The translations under genes were made by a program, and so were the position numbers. From assembly GCF_001078055.1 (NCBI RefSeq), contig NZ_CP010777.1:4679001-4743000 (forward strand): DNA of 64,000 nt, given 5' to 3'. Within the stretch, counting starts at the first letter, position 1. Every line of letters starts with the position of its first letter. This DNA is from Rufibacter radiotolerans (GTDB lineage Bacteria > Bacteroidota > Bacteroidia > Cytophagales > Hymenobacteraceae). The notes beneath the pieces are model-generated. The model saw only the letters and a list, made by a program, of their open reading frames with translations, was not told the origin of the DNA and made no database searches. Of this stretch, positions 56,067-63,770 are shown piece after piece.

Positions 56067-57863
56067 ATGGCAAATACAGAATCAGCATCTAGAACGCTCA
56101 AAGGCGGTGAGTTCATCATCAAACAAACCAACGCCCAGGACATATTCATCCCGGAGGATTTCTCTGAGGAGCAGCGCATGATGGCCGAGACGGCCCAGCA
56201 GTTTGTACAGTCTGAGGTAATGCCCCTGGTGGAGCGCCTGGATAACCATGAGGAAGGCCTCATGGAGAACCTCATGAAGAAGGCCGGGGAACTAGGTCTG
56301 TTCGGGGTGGCCATTCCTGAGGAATATGGTGGGCTGGACATGGACTTCAACTCGTCCTTGCTGGTGACCGAGTCCGTGGGCTCCGGGCACTCGTTTCCGG
56401 TGGCGTTTGCGGCGCATACGGGTATTGGTATGCTCCCTATCCTGTACTTCGGTACGGAGGAGCAGAAAGCCAAATACCTTCCTAAGTTGACCACTGGGGA
56501 GTGGACCGCTTCTTACTGCCTAACCGAGCCAGGCTCGGGGTCAGATGCGCTGGCCGCCAAGACCAAAGCCATTCTGGATGTGGAAGGCGAGAACTTTGTG
56601 CTGAATGGCCAGAAGATGTGGATCACCAACGCCGGCTTCGCCGATGTCTTCATTGTGTTCGCGCAGGTAGACGGCGACAAGTTCACGGGCTTTATTGTGG
56701 AGAAAGGCTATGAAGGCCTGAGCTTGGGTCCCGAGGAACACAAGATGGGTATCAAAGGCTCCTCTACCCGCCAGGTCTTCCTCACCGACTGCAAAGTACC
56801 CATGAGTAATGTGCTGGGCGAGATTGGCAAAGGCCACCTGATTGCTTTCAACATCTTGAACATCGGGCGTATTAAGCTGGCCGCTGCCTGTCTGGGCGCC
56901 TGTAAAGCAGTCACAGATTTGTCAGTGAAGTATGCCAATGAGCGTATTCAGTTCAAGATTCCAATCTCCAAGTTTGGCGCCATCCGTCATAAACTAGCCG
57001 AGCAGGCCATCCGGATTTTCGCCGTGGAGTCTGCTTTGTACCGTTGCGGACATGACATTCATAACAAAGAGCAGGAGCTGCTGGCCGCTGGTAAAAACTA
57101 CAATGAAGCTGTTCTGGAAGCCGCCCGTGAGTTTGCCGTAGAAGCCGCTATCCTGAAAGTAGACAGCTCTGAAACCCTGGATTATGTGGTAGACGAAGGT
57201 GTGCAGATTTACGGAGGCTACGGCTTCTCCGCTGATTACCCCATGGACCGCGCATACCGCGATGCCCGTATCAACCGCATCTTTGAAGGCACCAATGAGA
57301 TCAACCGCATGCTTATTGTGGACATGATTCTGAAGAAAGGCCTCAAAGGCGAACTGGACCTGATGGGCCCGGCCGCCGCCGTGCAGCAGGAACTCATGGA
57401 AATCCCTGACTTCGGTGACGAGGACACCACGCTGTTTGCCGCAGAGAAAAAAGCCGTGGAGAAATTCAAGAAAGCCACCTTGCTCACCGCCGGTACCGCC
57501 GTGCAAAAGTTCATGATGACCCTAGAAAAAGAGCAGGAAGTCTTGATGTACATAGCTGATATGGCCATCCAGACCTACTTAGCAGAGTCTGCTTTGCTAC
57601 GGGTAGAGAAACTTGTAGGCCAAGGCGGTGAAGAAGCCCACGCTCGCCAACTGGACATGGTACGCGTGATCATCAATGACGCCGCCGACCGCATCAACAA
57701 AGCCGGCAAAGAAGCCATCGCTGCCATGAGCGAGCCTGGTGACGAGCAGAAACTGTTACTCATTGGCCTGAAGCGCTTTACTAAACTGGAGCCGTTCAAC
57801 ACCAAGGAAGCCCGCCGCCGTATTGCCGCTGAGATGATTAAGGAAAACGAGTTTGTGTACTAA
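56067..57863 (+). CDS. Acyl-CoA dehydrogenase
   Basis: The protein has 598 residues. It introduces the first double bond of beta-oxidation with FAD. The acyl-CoA dehydrogenase core covers about residues 30-415: EEQRMMAETAQQFVQSEVMP, YCLTEPGSGSDALAAKTKAI (FAD/substrate motif), MWITNAGFADVFIVFAQVDG, and QIYGGYGFSADYPMDRAYRD with GTNEINRMLIVDM. About 170 residues extend beyond the classical core, as in the VLCAD-like ACAD group. A catalytic Glu is likely in IFEGTNEI. It follows the four-helix-bundle unit in the fad cluster and would provide substrate for the FadB-like protein. Confidence 0.95.
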   Translation: MANTESASRTLKGGEFIIKQTNAQDIFIPEDFSEEQRMMAETAQQFVQSEVMPLVERLDNHEEGLMENLMKKAGELGLFGVAIPEEYGGLDMDFNSSLLVTESVGSGHSFPVAFAAHTGIGMLPILYFGTEEQKAKYLPKLTTGEWTASYCLTEPGSGSDALAAKTKAILDVEGENFVLNGQKMWITNAGFADVFIVFAQVDGDKFTGFIVEKGYEGLSLGPEEHKMGIKGSSTRQVFLTDCKVPMSNVLGEIGKGHLIAFNILNIGRIKLAAACLGACKAVTDLSVKYANERIQFKIPISKFGAIRHKLAEQAIRIFAVESALYRCGHDIHNKEQELLAAGKNYNEAVLEAAREFAVEAAILKVDSSETLDYVVDEGVQIYGGYGFSADYPMDRAYRDARINRIFEGTNEINRMLIVDMILKKGLKGELDLMGPAAAVQQELMEIPDFGDEDTTLFAAEKKAVEKFKKATLLTAGTAVQKFMMTLEKEQEVLMYIADMAIQTYLAESALLRVEKLVGQGGEEAHARQLDMVRVIINDAADRINKAGKEAIAAMSEPGDEQKLLLIGLKRFTKLEPFNTKEARRRIAAEMIKENEFVY

Positions 57864-57869
57864 TGTTTA

Positions 57870-57900
57870 GACACAGGATTCAGGACATAAGACGCAAGAC
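57870..57900. repeat. 7-bp unit array (GAYRYAA type), single
   Basis: The units GACACAG, GATTCAG, GACATAA, GACGCAA and GAC are contiguous, 7 bases after the acyl-CoA dehydrogenase stop. I see no inverse partner array nearby. Confidence 0.8.
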
Positions 57901-57919
57901 TTTTCTTAAATGGTAGAAC

Positions 57920-57963
57920 GAGCGTTTTAGGCCTGTTTTTGCCAAAACGACCTTAAAACAGAA
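57920..57963. repeat. Dispersed palindrome, copy 28
   Basis: The left arm AGCGTTTTAGGCCTGTTTTT faces AAAACGACCTTAAAACAGA, with several mismatches. It joins directly to the following terminator. Confidence 0.65.
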
Positions 57964-57992
57964 AACCCCGCTGATTCAGCGGGGTTTTCTGT
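57958..57992 (+). terminator. Terminator of the fad operon
   Basis: The 17-bp stem ACAGAAAACCCCGCTGA / TCAGCGGGGTTTTCTGT has a one-base centre, followed by TTTAA. Confidence 0.88.
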
Positions 57993-58006
57993 TTTAATTA
58001 GAATCT

Positions 58007-58080
58007 GTAGGGGCAATCCCTTGTGGTTGCCCTTTTGCGTTTGCCACCGTGGTAGGGCAACCACAAGGGATTGCCCCTAC
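58007..58080. repeat. 27-bp inverted repeat, REP-like (GTAGGGGCAATCCC)
   Basis: The arms (58007-58033 and 58054-58080) match exactly; they begin GTAGGGGCAATCCC and end GGGATTGCCCCTAC. The loop is 20 bases. I remember sequences of this kind as dispersed in many bacterial genomes, but cannot verify that here. Confidence 0.85.
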
Positions 58081-58140
58081 TTTTAAACTTGTTCCATTTG
58101 GCGAAAACCAGAGGAGGCTTTCAACTGCTAATAAGCATGA

Positions 58141-58184
58141 GTCTGTTTCGGGCCTGTTTTCTCAAAAACAGGCCCGAAACAGAC
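58141..58184. repeat. Dispersed palindrome, copy 29
   Basis: The arms GTCTGTTTCGGGCCTGTTTT and AAAACAGGCCCGAAACAGAC pair perfectly around CTCA. Both sides have the variant TTTCGGG / CCCGAAA core. It is 4 bases from the stop of the 58188 gene. Confidence 0.9.
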
Positions 58185-58187
58185 TGA

Positions 58188-59639
58188 CTAATCCTTGAAT
58201 GTGATCCGGCTCAGGCGCAGGCCGGCCGAGGCTTTGTTGGGTCGGTTCACGGCGGTGATGGTGCGTTCGTCCAGCCAGGTGGTGAAGTCTTTTACGTAAG
58301 ACACCCGCTGGTCATTGGCTACGTTGAGGCCTACTGCCTTGGGAGGCTCGGCACCGCCGGTCAAAAGATGGATAGACCGGGAGTAAAGGTCGGTTTTGCC
58401 TTTGATAGTTTCCAGGGTGAGCAGTTGCAGGCGGTTGCCAATGAGGTGGGCGCTGTAAGAGATTCCGGCGAAGCCTTCAGAGGCAGGGGCTTTCTGGTTT
58501 TTGATGATAACAGAGTTCCAGGTAGGTTGCAGGTACTCATTGTAGGCGAACAGGAGCAATTCCTGGGCGTGGAAGTCGCTGTTCTCACCGCCGTCTGTGT
58601 ATTTCTTTTCGGCCATGACCAGAATCTGGCCTTCATGGCTTACCAGAATATCTGAGAGGTAAATGTCTGCCAGGCGGGTAGAGCCGGTAGATTGGGCCAG
58701 GGTTTTGGTGAAGTCTGGGGTGAACTTGAACTCCTCGGCAAAGCGCATGTTGCCGGCCTTGTAATCAAACCTAACCATTTTAAGGCTACGGTAGTCGCCG
58801 GTTTTTTCCTCGGCCACCAACACGGCGGCGTACAGGCTGCTGTCTTGGTGAATTTTGAAATGCGTGTCCAGCACGTACATTTTCTCGCCGTCAAACACCC
58901 CACCCAGCATCACTTCCATGACCTTAATCTCATTGTCACGGTTGTTGTAGCGGCGTACGCTCAGGCGCATAGACCGGTTGGTAAGCACGCTCACAAATTG
59001 GTTGCCGTGGTTGTCTATCTGCACATGGGCGCTTACCTGGTTGCCTAGGCCGTTAAAATCATAAAGTCTGTCTTTGATCTTGGTGAGCGAGCCGTCATAG
59101 ACGTTGGCCTGCATAGACTGCAGCTGCTCATTGCGGGTGTTGGCGTGATAGGTCACCAGTTTGGAGCCATCGGCGGAGATGGCCACGGCAGGGCGGCGGC
59201 CACGGCTGGGGGCTTCCTGCAGTTTGGTTCGTTTCAATTCCTTGCCGGTAGCCACGTCAAATAGCCTTCCAAAAAGGGCCTGGCTGCCTTGGTCTGGTAA
59301 CACCTGGTGGGTAATGAGCAGGGCGGTGCCTTTGTTCTGGGAAAAAGCCTCTACGGTTTCCTGGCTTAGCATGGGCACCGGGGTAGACCAAACGGCTTTG
59401 AGGTCTGCGCCGTAGCGCTCAATGGCGTACGTACTGTCAGACTTGCGGCTCAGGATCACAAAGTCTGTGGGGCTTACCGCGAAGGCCTTTTTAGGAATGC
59501 GTTGGTTGTATTGGTCCCCGTTGGCCTCTGGCGCATAGGCAAAGGCGGAAGACTTAATTTTTTGGGCCTGGCTTACACGGGGCTGAAAGAGTAAGGCCAA
59601 CAGAAAGAAGCAGGAAAGAAAAAGAGTAGTAAGACGCAT
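58188..59639 (-). CDS. Secreted beta-propeller-like protein of unknown function
   Basis: The protein has 483 residues with a signal peptide (MRLTTLFLSCFFLLALLFQP, cleavage after SQA). The mature part is all beta: repeated strand patterns (DFVILSRKSDSTYAIERYGA, KGTALLITHQVLPDQGSQAL, RPAVAISADGSKLVTYHANT, QILVMAEKKYTDGGENSDFH) look like six or seven propeller blades. No catalytic motif is seen. It is probably periplasmic or secreted; interaction or sensing roles are possible. It is transcribed alone from a TATATTTG box at 59662-59669, and ends beside a perfect palindrome that could act as terminator. Confidence 0.72.
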   Translation of the reverse strand: MRLTTLFLSCFFLLALLFQPRVSQAQKIKSSAFAYAPEANGDQYNQRIPKKAFAVSPTDFVILSRKSDSTYAIERYGADLKAVWSTPVPMLSQETVEAFSQNKGTALLITHQVLPDQGSQALFGRLFDVATGKELKRTKLQEAPSRGRRPAVAISADGSKLVTYHANTRNEQLQSMQANVYDGSLTKIKDRLYDFNGLGNQVSAHVQIDNHGNQFVSVLTNRSMRLSVRRYNNRDNEIKVMEVMLGGVFDGEKMYVLDTHFKIHQDSSLYAAVLVAEEKTGDYRSLKMVRFDYKAGNMRFAEEFKFTPDFTKTLAQSTGSTRLADIYLSDILVSHEGQILVMAEKKYTDGGENSDFHAQELLLFAYNEYLQPTWNSVIIKNQKAPASEGFAGISYSAHLIGNRLQLLTLETIKGKTDLYSRSIHLLTGGAEPPKAVGLNVANDQRVSYVKDFTTWLDERTITAVNRPNKASAGLRLSRITFKD

Positions 59640-59661
59640 AATAGTAAGAGTATAGACCCCA

Positions 59662-59669
59662 CAAATATA
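59662..59669 (-). promoter_or_regulatory. -7 box of the 58188 gene
   Basis: The reverse strand reads TATATTTG, an exact TAnnTTTG match, about 20 bases before the ATG. Confidence 0.6.
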
Positions 59670-59764
59670 CCGTTAAACCGGCAGGAAGCCATCACCTGAC
59701 CATGGTTTGGTTTGGGCGCTATTGATTAAATATTTCATAGTAAGCTAATTGCCATTTTTATCAC

Positions 59765-59772
59765 TATCTTTG
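59765..59772 (+). promoter_or_regulatory. Orphan -7 box
   Basis: TATCTTTG is an exact consensus match, but no gene starts within 290 bases downstream. Confidence 0.4.
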
Positions 59773-59856
59773 CATCCGCTTAGATAGATATAAAAAATAA
59801 GATATATATTTTATTTATTTCACATTTAAGGTCACCTAAACGATTTACAACCGGCC

Positions 59857-59865
59857 TGTGGATAA
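59857..59865 (-). promoter_or_regulatory. DnaA-box-like 9-mer
   Basis: TGTGGATAA is the exact complement of TTATCCACA, next to an AT-rich stretch. A single site is weak evidence for anything. Confidence 0.35.
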
Positions 59866-60027
59866 CTTTTTATAGATAAAGCTTGAACTAAGGCCCCCAG
59901 CGCTCGTAAACACCTAGGCTTGCCCAATGTGTTAGTGAGTTGTGAAGGAGGGTTCTGCGGTGAATAGCTTTATCATTCCTTAACAGTAATATCACTATCT
60001 GTTAATGACTTAAGAAAGTTGATCCTG

Positions 60028-60035
60028 TACTTTTG
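60028..60035 (+). promoter_or_regulatory. -7 box of the 60072 gene
   Basis: TACTTTTG fits TAnnTTTG, with a leader of about 30 bases to the ATG. Confidence 0.55.
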
Positions 60036-60071
60036 CTAGGAAGTAAATGACGCACAAATAATTGTTTATCT

Positions 60072-60308
60072 ATGAAATTTATTTTTAAGATGTTCCTTTT
60101 AGTGGGAATGATTGTGGTAGGAAAGCTCTACAAAGAAGAAGCAGCTGATGCCAGTACCGTTGGAAAGAAAGAGAATATTACAACCGGGGATATTTACTCC
60201 CTAAACTCAGAAGCAAATTCCCCCCTGACCCAGCCGGTACATAATGTACATGACACAGAAAACGTAGAAGAGAAAACTGAAAGAACCTTTACTTACTCCC
60301 TCAACTAA
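60072..60308 (+). CDS. Small membrane-anchored or secreted protein
   Basis: The protein has 78 residues: MKFIFKMFLLVGMIVVGKLY, a basic and hydrophobic start that could be a signal or anchor, then a polar tail with no cysteine (KEEAADASTVGKKENITTGD, IYSLNSEANSPLTQPVHNVH, ending ERTFTYSLN). I do not recognise a family. It has a plausible promoter of its own, and its composition is AT-rich compared with the neighbours. A real small gene is likely, but no function can be given. Confidence 0.55.
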   Translation: MKFIFKMFLLVGMIVVGKLYKEEAADASTVGKKENITTGDIYSLNSEANSPLTQPVHNVHDTENVEEKTERTFTYSLN

Positions 60309-60339
60309 TTTAGTTTACCAGAAAGACCCAGACTTAAGT

Positions 60340-62436
60340 CTAGCTGATCCTGCTCCAGTTAACGGCGTTGGCACTCAGCGACCGGATGTGCCGCAACAGG
60401 TTGGCATGCTCCGGAAGACTTAAGTCCGGGTCTTTTTCTATTATCTCCAGCGCAGCCGCCCGGCTCGCCTTCAGGATAGTGGCATCTTTGGCCAGATCCG
60501 CAATCAACAGATCCAATACCCCACTCTGCTGGGTTCCCATCAAATCTCCCGGTCCGCGTAACTTCAAGTCAATATCAGCTATCTCAAAGCCGTTGTTGGT
60601 GCGCACCATAGTCTCAATACGTGTCTTGCCTTCTTTGCTGATTTTGTAGCCCGTCATTAAGATGCAATAGCTCTGGTCGGCGCCCCGGCCTACGCGGCCC
60701 CGCAGCTGGTGCAGCTGCGATAAACCGAACCGCTCGGCATTCTCAATCACCATGACGCTGGCATTGGGCACGTTCACGCCTACCTCAATCACGGTGGTGG
60801 CCACCATGATGTGGGTCTCATGCTTCACAAACCGCTGCATCTCAAAATCTTTGTCCTGGGGCTTCATCTTGCCGTGCACCATGCTCACGCGGTACTCTGG
60901 GAAAGCGCGGCTCACACTTTCAAAGCCGTCCATGAGGTCTTTGTAGTCCAGGCCCTCAGATTCTTCAATGAGCGGGTACACCATGTAGATCTGGCGGCCC
61001 AGCTTTATCTGCTCACGTATGAACCCAAACACCCGCAGGCGGTTGCTGTCATAGCGGTGCACGGTGATAATCTCCTTCCGGCCGGCCGGTAGCTCATCAA
61101 TCACCGAAACTTCCAGGTCGCCGTACAGGGTCATGGCCAGCGTGCGAGGGATTGGCGTGGCCGTCATGACCAGCACGTGCGGAATGATACGTGGGTTCTT
61201 CTGCCAGAGCTTAGAGCGCTGAGCCACGCCAAAACGGTGCTGCTCGTCCACAATGCAGAGGCCCAGGTTCTGAAACTGTACTTCATCTTCTAAAAGCGCG
61301 TGCGTACCCACCAGCATTTGCATTTCTCCAGAGCGTAGTTGTTCGTGCAGCACCCGGCGGTCTGCCTTTTTGGTAGAGCCGGTGAGTTTGCCCAGCAAGA
61401 TGCCCAGTTTATCGGCGTACTGTTTCAGGCCTTGGTAATGCTGGTCGGCCAGGATCTCGGTGGGCGCCATGATGCAGGCCTGGGCACCGTTGTCGGTGGC
61501 CAGGAGCATAGTCACGAAGGCCACAATGGTCTTGCCGCTGCCCACATCGCCTTGTAACAGGCGGTTCATCTGTTTGCCCGCAATCACGTCCTGGTAAATC
61601 TCGCGCACCACGCGCTTTTGGGCGCCGGTGAGGTCAAAGGGCAGGTGGTTCTTGTAGAATTCGGTAAGGGTAGGGGTTTTGCTGAAGATCTGCCCGGCCA
61701 GCTCGGCCTTACGTTTGGTGCGGGTGCGCAGGAGCTTGAGCTGGGTGTAGAACAGTTCTTCAAACTTGAGCCTGAAGCGCGCCGCCTGCAGGGTGTCCCA
61801 GTTCTTGGGAAAGTGCACCTGCAGCATAGCCTCACGCTTGGAGACCAGCCGGTATTGGTCTACCAGTTCAGGGGTGAGCGTCTCGGGCAGGTGCGTGGGC
61901 GCCTGCTTGAGCAGTTCGGCCATCATCTTGCTAATGGCCTTACTGTCTACGCGGTGGTTCTTGAGTTTCTCTGAGGTATGGTAGACGGGCTGCAGGAAGC
62001 TCTGGTCCTGCTTCACCTCGGTGGCCTCTTCCAGTTCGGGGTGGGCCATGTTGAACTTGCCGTTGAACAGGCTGGGCTTCCCGAAGACAATATATTCCTG
62101 GTTCACCTTGAGCTGCACGTTCAGCCACTTCACGCCTTTGAACCAGACCAGCTCAATCTCGCCGGAGGCATCCCTGATCACAGCCGACAGGCGCTGCTTA
62201 CGGCCCTCGCCTATCAGGTTCTTCTCCACCATGCGGCCCTTGATCTGCACGTATTGCATGTCCTCGGTGAGGTCTGCCACGGCATGGAACTGCGTGCGGT
62301 CCATGTACCGGAACGGGTAGTGCTGGATCAGGTCGCCGTAGGTGAATATGCCCAGCTCGGTCTGCAGCAACGTGGCCCGCTGGGGCCCTACGCCCTTGAG
62401 AAACTCTATCTTGGTATGGAAGAAACCGGATGACAC
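60340..62436 (-). CDS. recG: ATP-dependent DNA helicase RecG
   Basis: The protein has 698 residues, the normal RecG length. It reverses stalled replication forks and remodels Holliday junctions. The start is GTG (62436) giving MSSGFFHTKIEFLKGVGPQR; no ATG is nearer to the conserved beginning. The wedge/OB domain lies in residues about 60-170. Helicase motifs are I RLLQGDVGSGKTIVAFVTML, Ia TEILADQH, II GLCIVDEQHRFGVAQR, III VMTATPIPRTLAMTLYGDLE, V VGVNVPNASVMVIENAERFG, and VI LHQLRGRVGRGADQSYC. It converges on the 60072 gene. There is no adjacent partner. Confidence 0.96.
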   Translation of the reverse strand: MSSGFFHTKIEFLKGVGPQRATLLQTELGIFTYGDLIQHYPFRYMDRTQFHAVADLTEDMQYVQIKGRMVEKNLIGEGRKQRLSAVIRDASGEIELVWFKGVKWLNVQLKVNQEYIVFGKPSLFNGKFNMAHPELEEATEVKQDQSFLQPVYHTSEKLKNHRVDSKAISKMMAELLKQAPTHLPETLTPELVDQYRLVSKREAMLQVHFPKNWDTLQAARFRLKFEELFYTQLKLLRTRTKRKAELAGQIFSKTPTLTEFYKNHLPFDLTGAQKRVVREIYQDVIAGKQMNRLLQGDVGSGKTIVAFVTMLLATDNGAQACIMAPTEILADQHYQGLKQYADKLGILLGKLTGSTKKADRRVLHEQLRSGEMQMLVGTHALLEDEVQFQNLGLCIVDEQHRFGVAQRSKLWQKNPRIIPHVLVMTATPIPRTLAMTLYGDLEVSVIDELPAGRKEIITVHRYDSNRLRVFGFIREQIKLGRQIYMVYPLIEESEGLDYKDLMDGFESVSRAFPEYRVSMVHGKMKPQDKDFEMQRFVKHETHIMVATTVIEVGVNVPNASVMVIENAERFGLSQLHQLRGRVGRGADQSYCILMTGYKISKEGKTRIETMVRTNNGFEIADIDLKLRGPGDLMGTQQSGVLDLLIADLAKDATILKASRAAALEIIEKDPDLSLPEHANLLRHIRSLSANAVNWSRIS

Positions 62437-62759
62437 GTAAAAAGGGAAGCAACCGTGTTTTAGGCCTGTTTTTGGGAAAATAGCCCCAAAACGCCAGCCA
62501 AGCCGCTCTGCAAAATTACAGAAAAGAAAGGAGGGAGGCTAATAGGGATAGCAGGTTTGGGAGGGGCATGGAGTAATAGGTTTATCCTTGCGCAAGCCCA
62601 ACGGGAAGATTTTCTTTGGAATGTGGTGTTGGGAAGCCCAAGCCTGGTGGGCAACCTGTTTTGATATTGATTTCTTGAAAACTGGTCATTTTCACGTCGC
62701 CTCCTTCCTCCTACCATGAAAATAAGAAAGAGGACTACTTCAGGGTAGCCCTCCTTCTT
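62437..62759. other. Gap between recG and uraH
   Basis: It holds a dispersed palindrome (62456-62494) and a weak terminator (62724-62762) for uraH. The recG promoter must lie in it, but no exact -7 box was found. No gene is seen. Confidence 0.6.
62456..62494. repeat. Dispersed palindrome, copy 30
   Basis: The left arm GTGTTTTAGGCCTGTTTTT faces GAAAATAGCCCCAAAACGC, with four mismatches. It is 20 bases upstream of the recG start. Confidence 0.65.
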
Positions 62760-62762
62760 TTA
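62724..62762 (-). terminator. Possible terminator of uraH
   Basis: An imperfect stem (AAGAAAGAGGACTAC against GGTAGCCCTCCTTCTT) has a 5-base loop, touching the uraH stop. Confidence 0.5.
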
Positions 62763-63167
62763 ATTGCCTCGGTAGGTAGAGTATCCGTACGGCGACAGCG
62801 TGATGGGCACATGGTAATGGTTCTTGTCCTTGATCTGGAAGACTACCTCAATAAAGGGGTAGAAACTTTCGGTCTTGTGTTTTTTGAAATAATCGGCTAC
62901 CAGAAAGGTGAGTTTGTAGATACCCGGCTGGGCACTGGCGTAGGGCAGAAAGTCTTTGATCCGGCCGTTCTCATCAGTCACTTTTGAGTCTACAGTGATC
63001 CAGGTTTTGGTCTTTTCGTTCTGTTTCTCCAGCCTGACGGTGACGCCGGGGGCAGGGAGTCCGGTAGAGATATCCAGAATGTGGCTGGACAATTGGTGGG
63101 TGTTGGTTTGCGCGTAGGCCATTGTCGTGAAGACGAATAGCACCAGGCTAAGCAGTAATTTTTTCAT
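62760..63167 (-). CDS. uraH: 5-hydroxyisourate hydrolase (transthyretin-like), exported
   Basis: From the ATG at 63167 (MKKLLLSLVLFVFTTMAYAQ) the protein has 135 residues with a signal peptide cleaved after AYA. The mature 115 residues match HIUase: HQLSSHILDISTGLPAPGVT (conserved His and the SSHxLD motif), VTDENGRIKDF (Arg), FIEVVFQIKDKNHYHVPITL (second His), and the C-terminal tetrapeptide YRGN in place of the usual YRGS. It hydrolyses 5-hydroxyisourate in urate breakdown. The signal peptide makes it periplasmic. It lies 7 bases after the GlcG/HbpS-like gene's stop, so the two share an operon. No urate oxidase is near. Confidence 0.9.
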   Translation of the reverse strand: MKKLLLSLVLFVFTTMAYAQTNTHQLSSHILDISTGLPAPGVTVRLEKQNEKTKTWITVDSKVTDENGRIKDFLPYASAQPGIYKLTFLVADYFKKHKTESFYPFIEVVFQIKDKNHYHVPITLSPYGYSTYRGN

Positions 63168-63174
63168 GTGGTTT

Positions 63175-63711
63175 TTAGTTAAGCTGAATTTTGGTGGTAG
63201 TGATGCCGGCTTCGGATAACTGGCCGGCAGCGGCAATGGTATCATCGTTTTCGGGGCCGCCGCCACCCGCTACACCTATGGCTCCTATTACCTTGCCTTG
63301 GTGCCATAAAGGAGTCCCGCCGCCCAGGAGCAGCAACTCTGGCAGGTGGGCCAGGTTCTCTGTGTCTGGGTTGGTTCTGGCGTTTCGGCCCAGCAGCAGG
63401 GTAGTGGTTTTGGTAGAGAGCGAGGTATAGGCTTTGCGTCTGGCCGCTTCGGTGTTATGCGGACCCACGCCGTCGCCGCGGCTCAGTAGAATAACTTCGC
63501 CGGAGGCGTCTACTATGGCAATGGAAACCTCTTTTTGTAAGGCCGCGGCTTTTAGGCGGGCCCGCGCGGCTATTTCCTGGGCGGTTTTAAGGGGAAGTTG
63601 GTAAGCCTCAGAAACCCAGGCTTGCGCCACCGGAGCAGTTGGTGGCTTGCTGGCCTGTGCCCAGCCAAAGCCGGGAAGGAAGAATATGATAAGGAAAAGC
63701 GCGTGTCTCAT
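63175..63711 (-). CDS. GlcG/HbpS-family haem-binding-like protein, exported
   Basis: The protein has 178 residues: a signal peptide (MRHALFLIIFFLPGFGWAQA), then the GlcG/HbpS fold with ARARLKAAALQKEVSIAIVD, ASGEVILLSRGDGVGPHNTE, AARRKAYTSLSTKTTTLLLG, LLLLGGGTPLWHQGKVIGAI and VAGGGGPENDDTIAAAG. HbpS in Streptomyces binds haem; GlcG's role is unknown. This copy would be periplasmic. It is the first gene of a pair with uraH. A TACCTTTG -7 box lies just upstream. Haem binding is inferred from the family only. Confidence 0.85.
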   Translation of the reverse strand: MRHALFLIIFFLPGFGWAQASKPPTAPVAQAWVSEAYQLPLKTAQEIAARARLKAAALQKEVSIAIVDASGEVILLSRGDGVGPHNTEAARRKAYTSLSTKTTTLLLGRNARTNPDTENLAHLPELLLLGGGTPLWHQGKVIGAIGVAGGGGPENDDTIAAAGQLSEAGITTTKIQLN

Positions 63712-63721
63712 GTTTTTTTAG

Positions 63722-63729
63722 CAAAGGTA
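63722..63729 (-). promoter_or_regulatory. -7 box of the GlcG/HbpS-uraH pair
   Basis: The reverse strand reads TACCTTTG, an exact TAnnTTTG match, 10 bases before the ATG; the leader would be very short. Confidence 0.6.
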
Positions 63730-63770
63730 CCCGCGGGTTTCCTGCCAAACATTGACCTGGGGCAACGTTT

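Larger units (their letters stand above)
57864..58187. other. Repeat-rich gap after the acyl-CoA dehydrogenase gene
   Basis: In order it contains a heptamer array (57870-57900), a dispersed palindrome (57920-57963), a terminator (57958-57992), a 27-bp inverted repeat (58007-58080), and a perfect dispersed palindrome (58141-58184). About 60 bases between the last two show nothing recognisable. Confidence 0.75.
59640..60071. other. AT-rich intergenic region with DnaA-box-like site
   Basis: It contains the 58188 gene's -7 box (59662-59669), a forward TATCTTTG (59765-59772), a very AT-rich run (59785-59826), a TGTGGATAA (59857-59865), and the -7 box of the 60072 gene (60028-60035). A forward transcript from 59765 would have about 300 bases with no frame, possibly a small RNA or a long leader. 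Confidence 0.5.

Noticed and set aside
59785..59865. Replication origin
   Set aside because: There is only one DnaA-box-like 9-mer, and no dnaA, dnaN or gidA-type gene is near.
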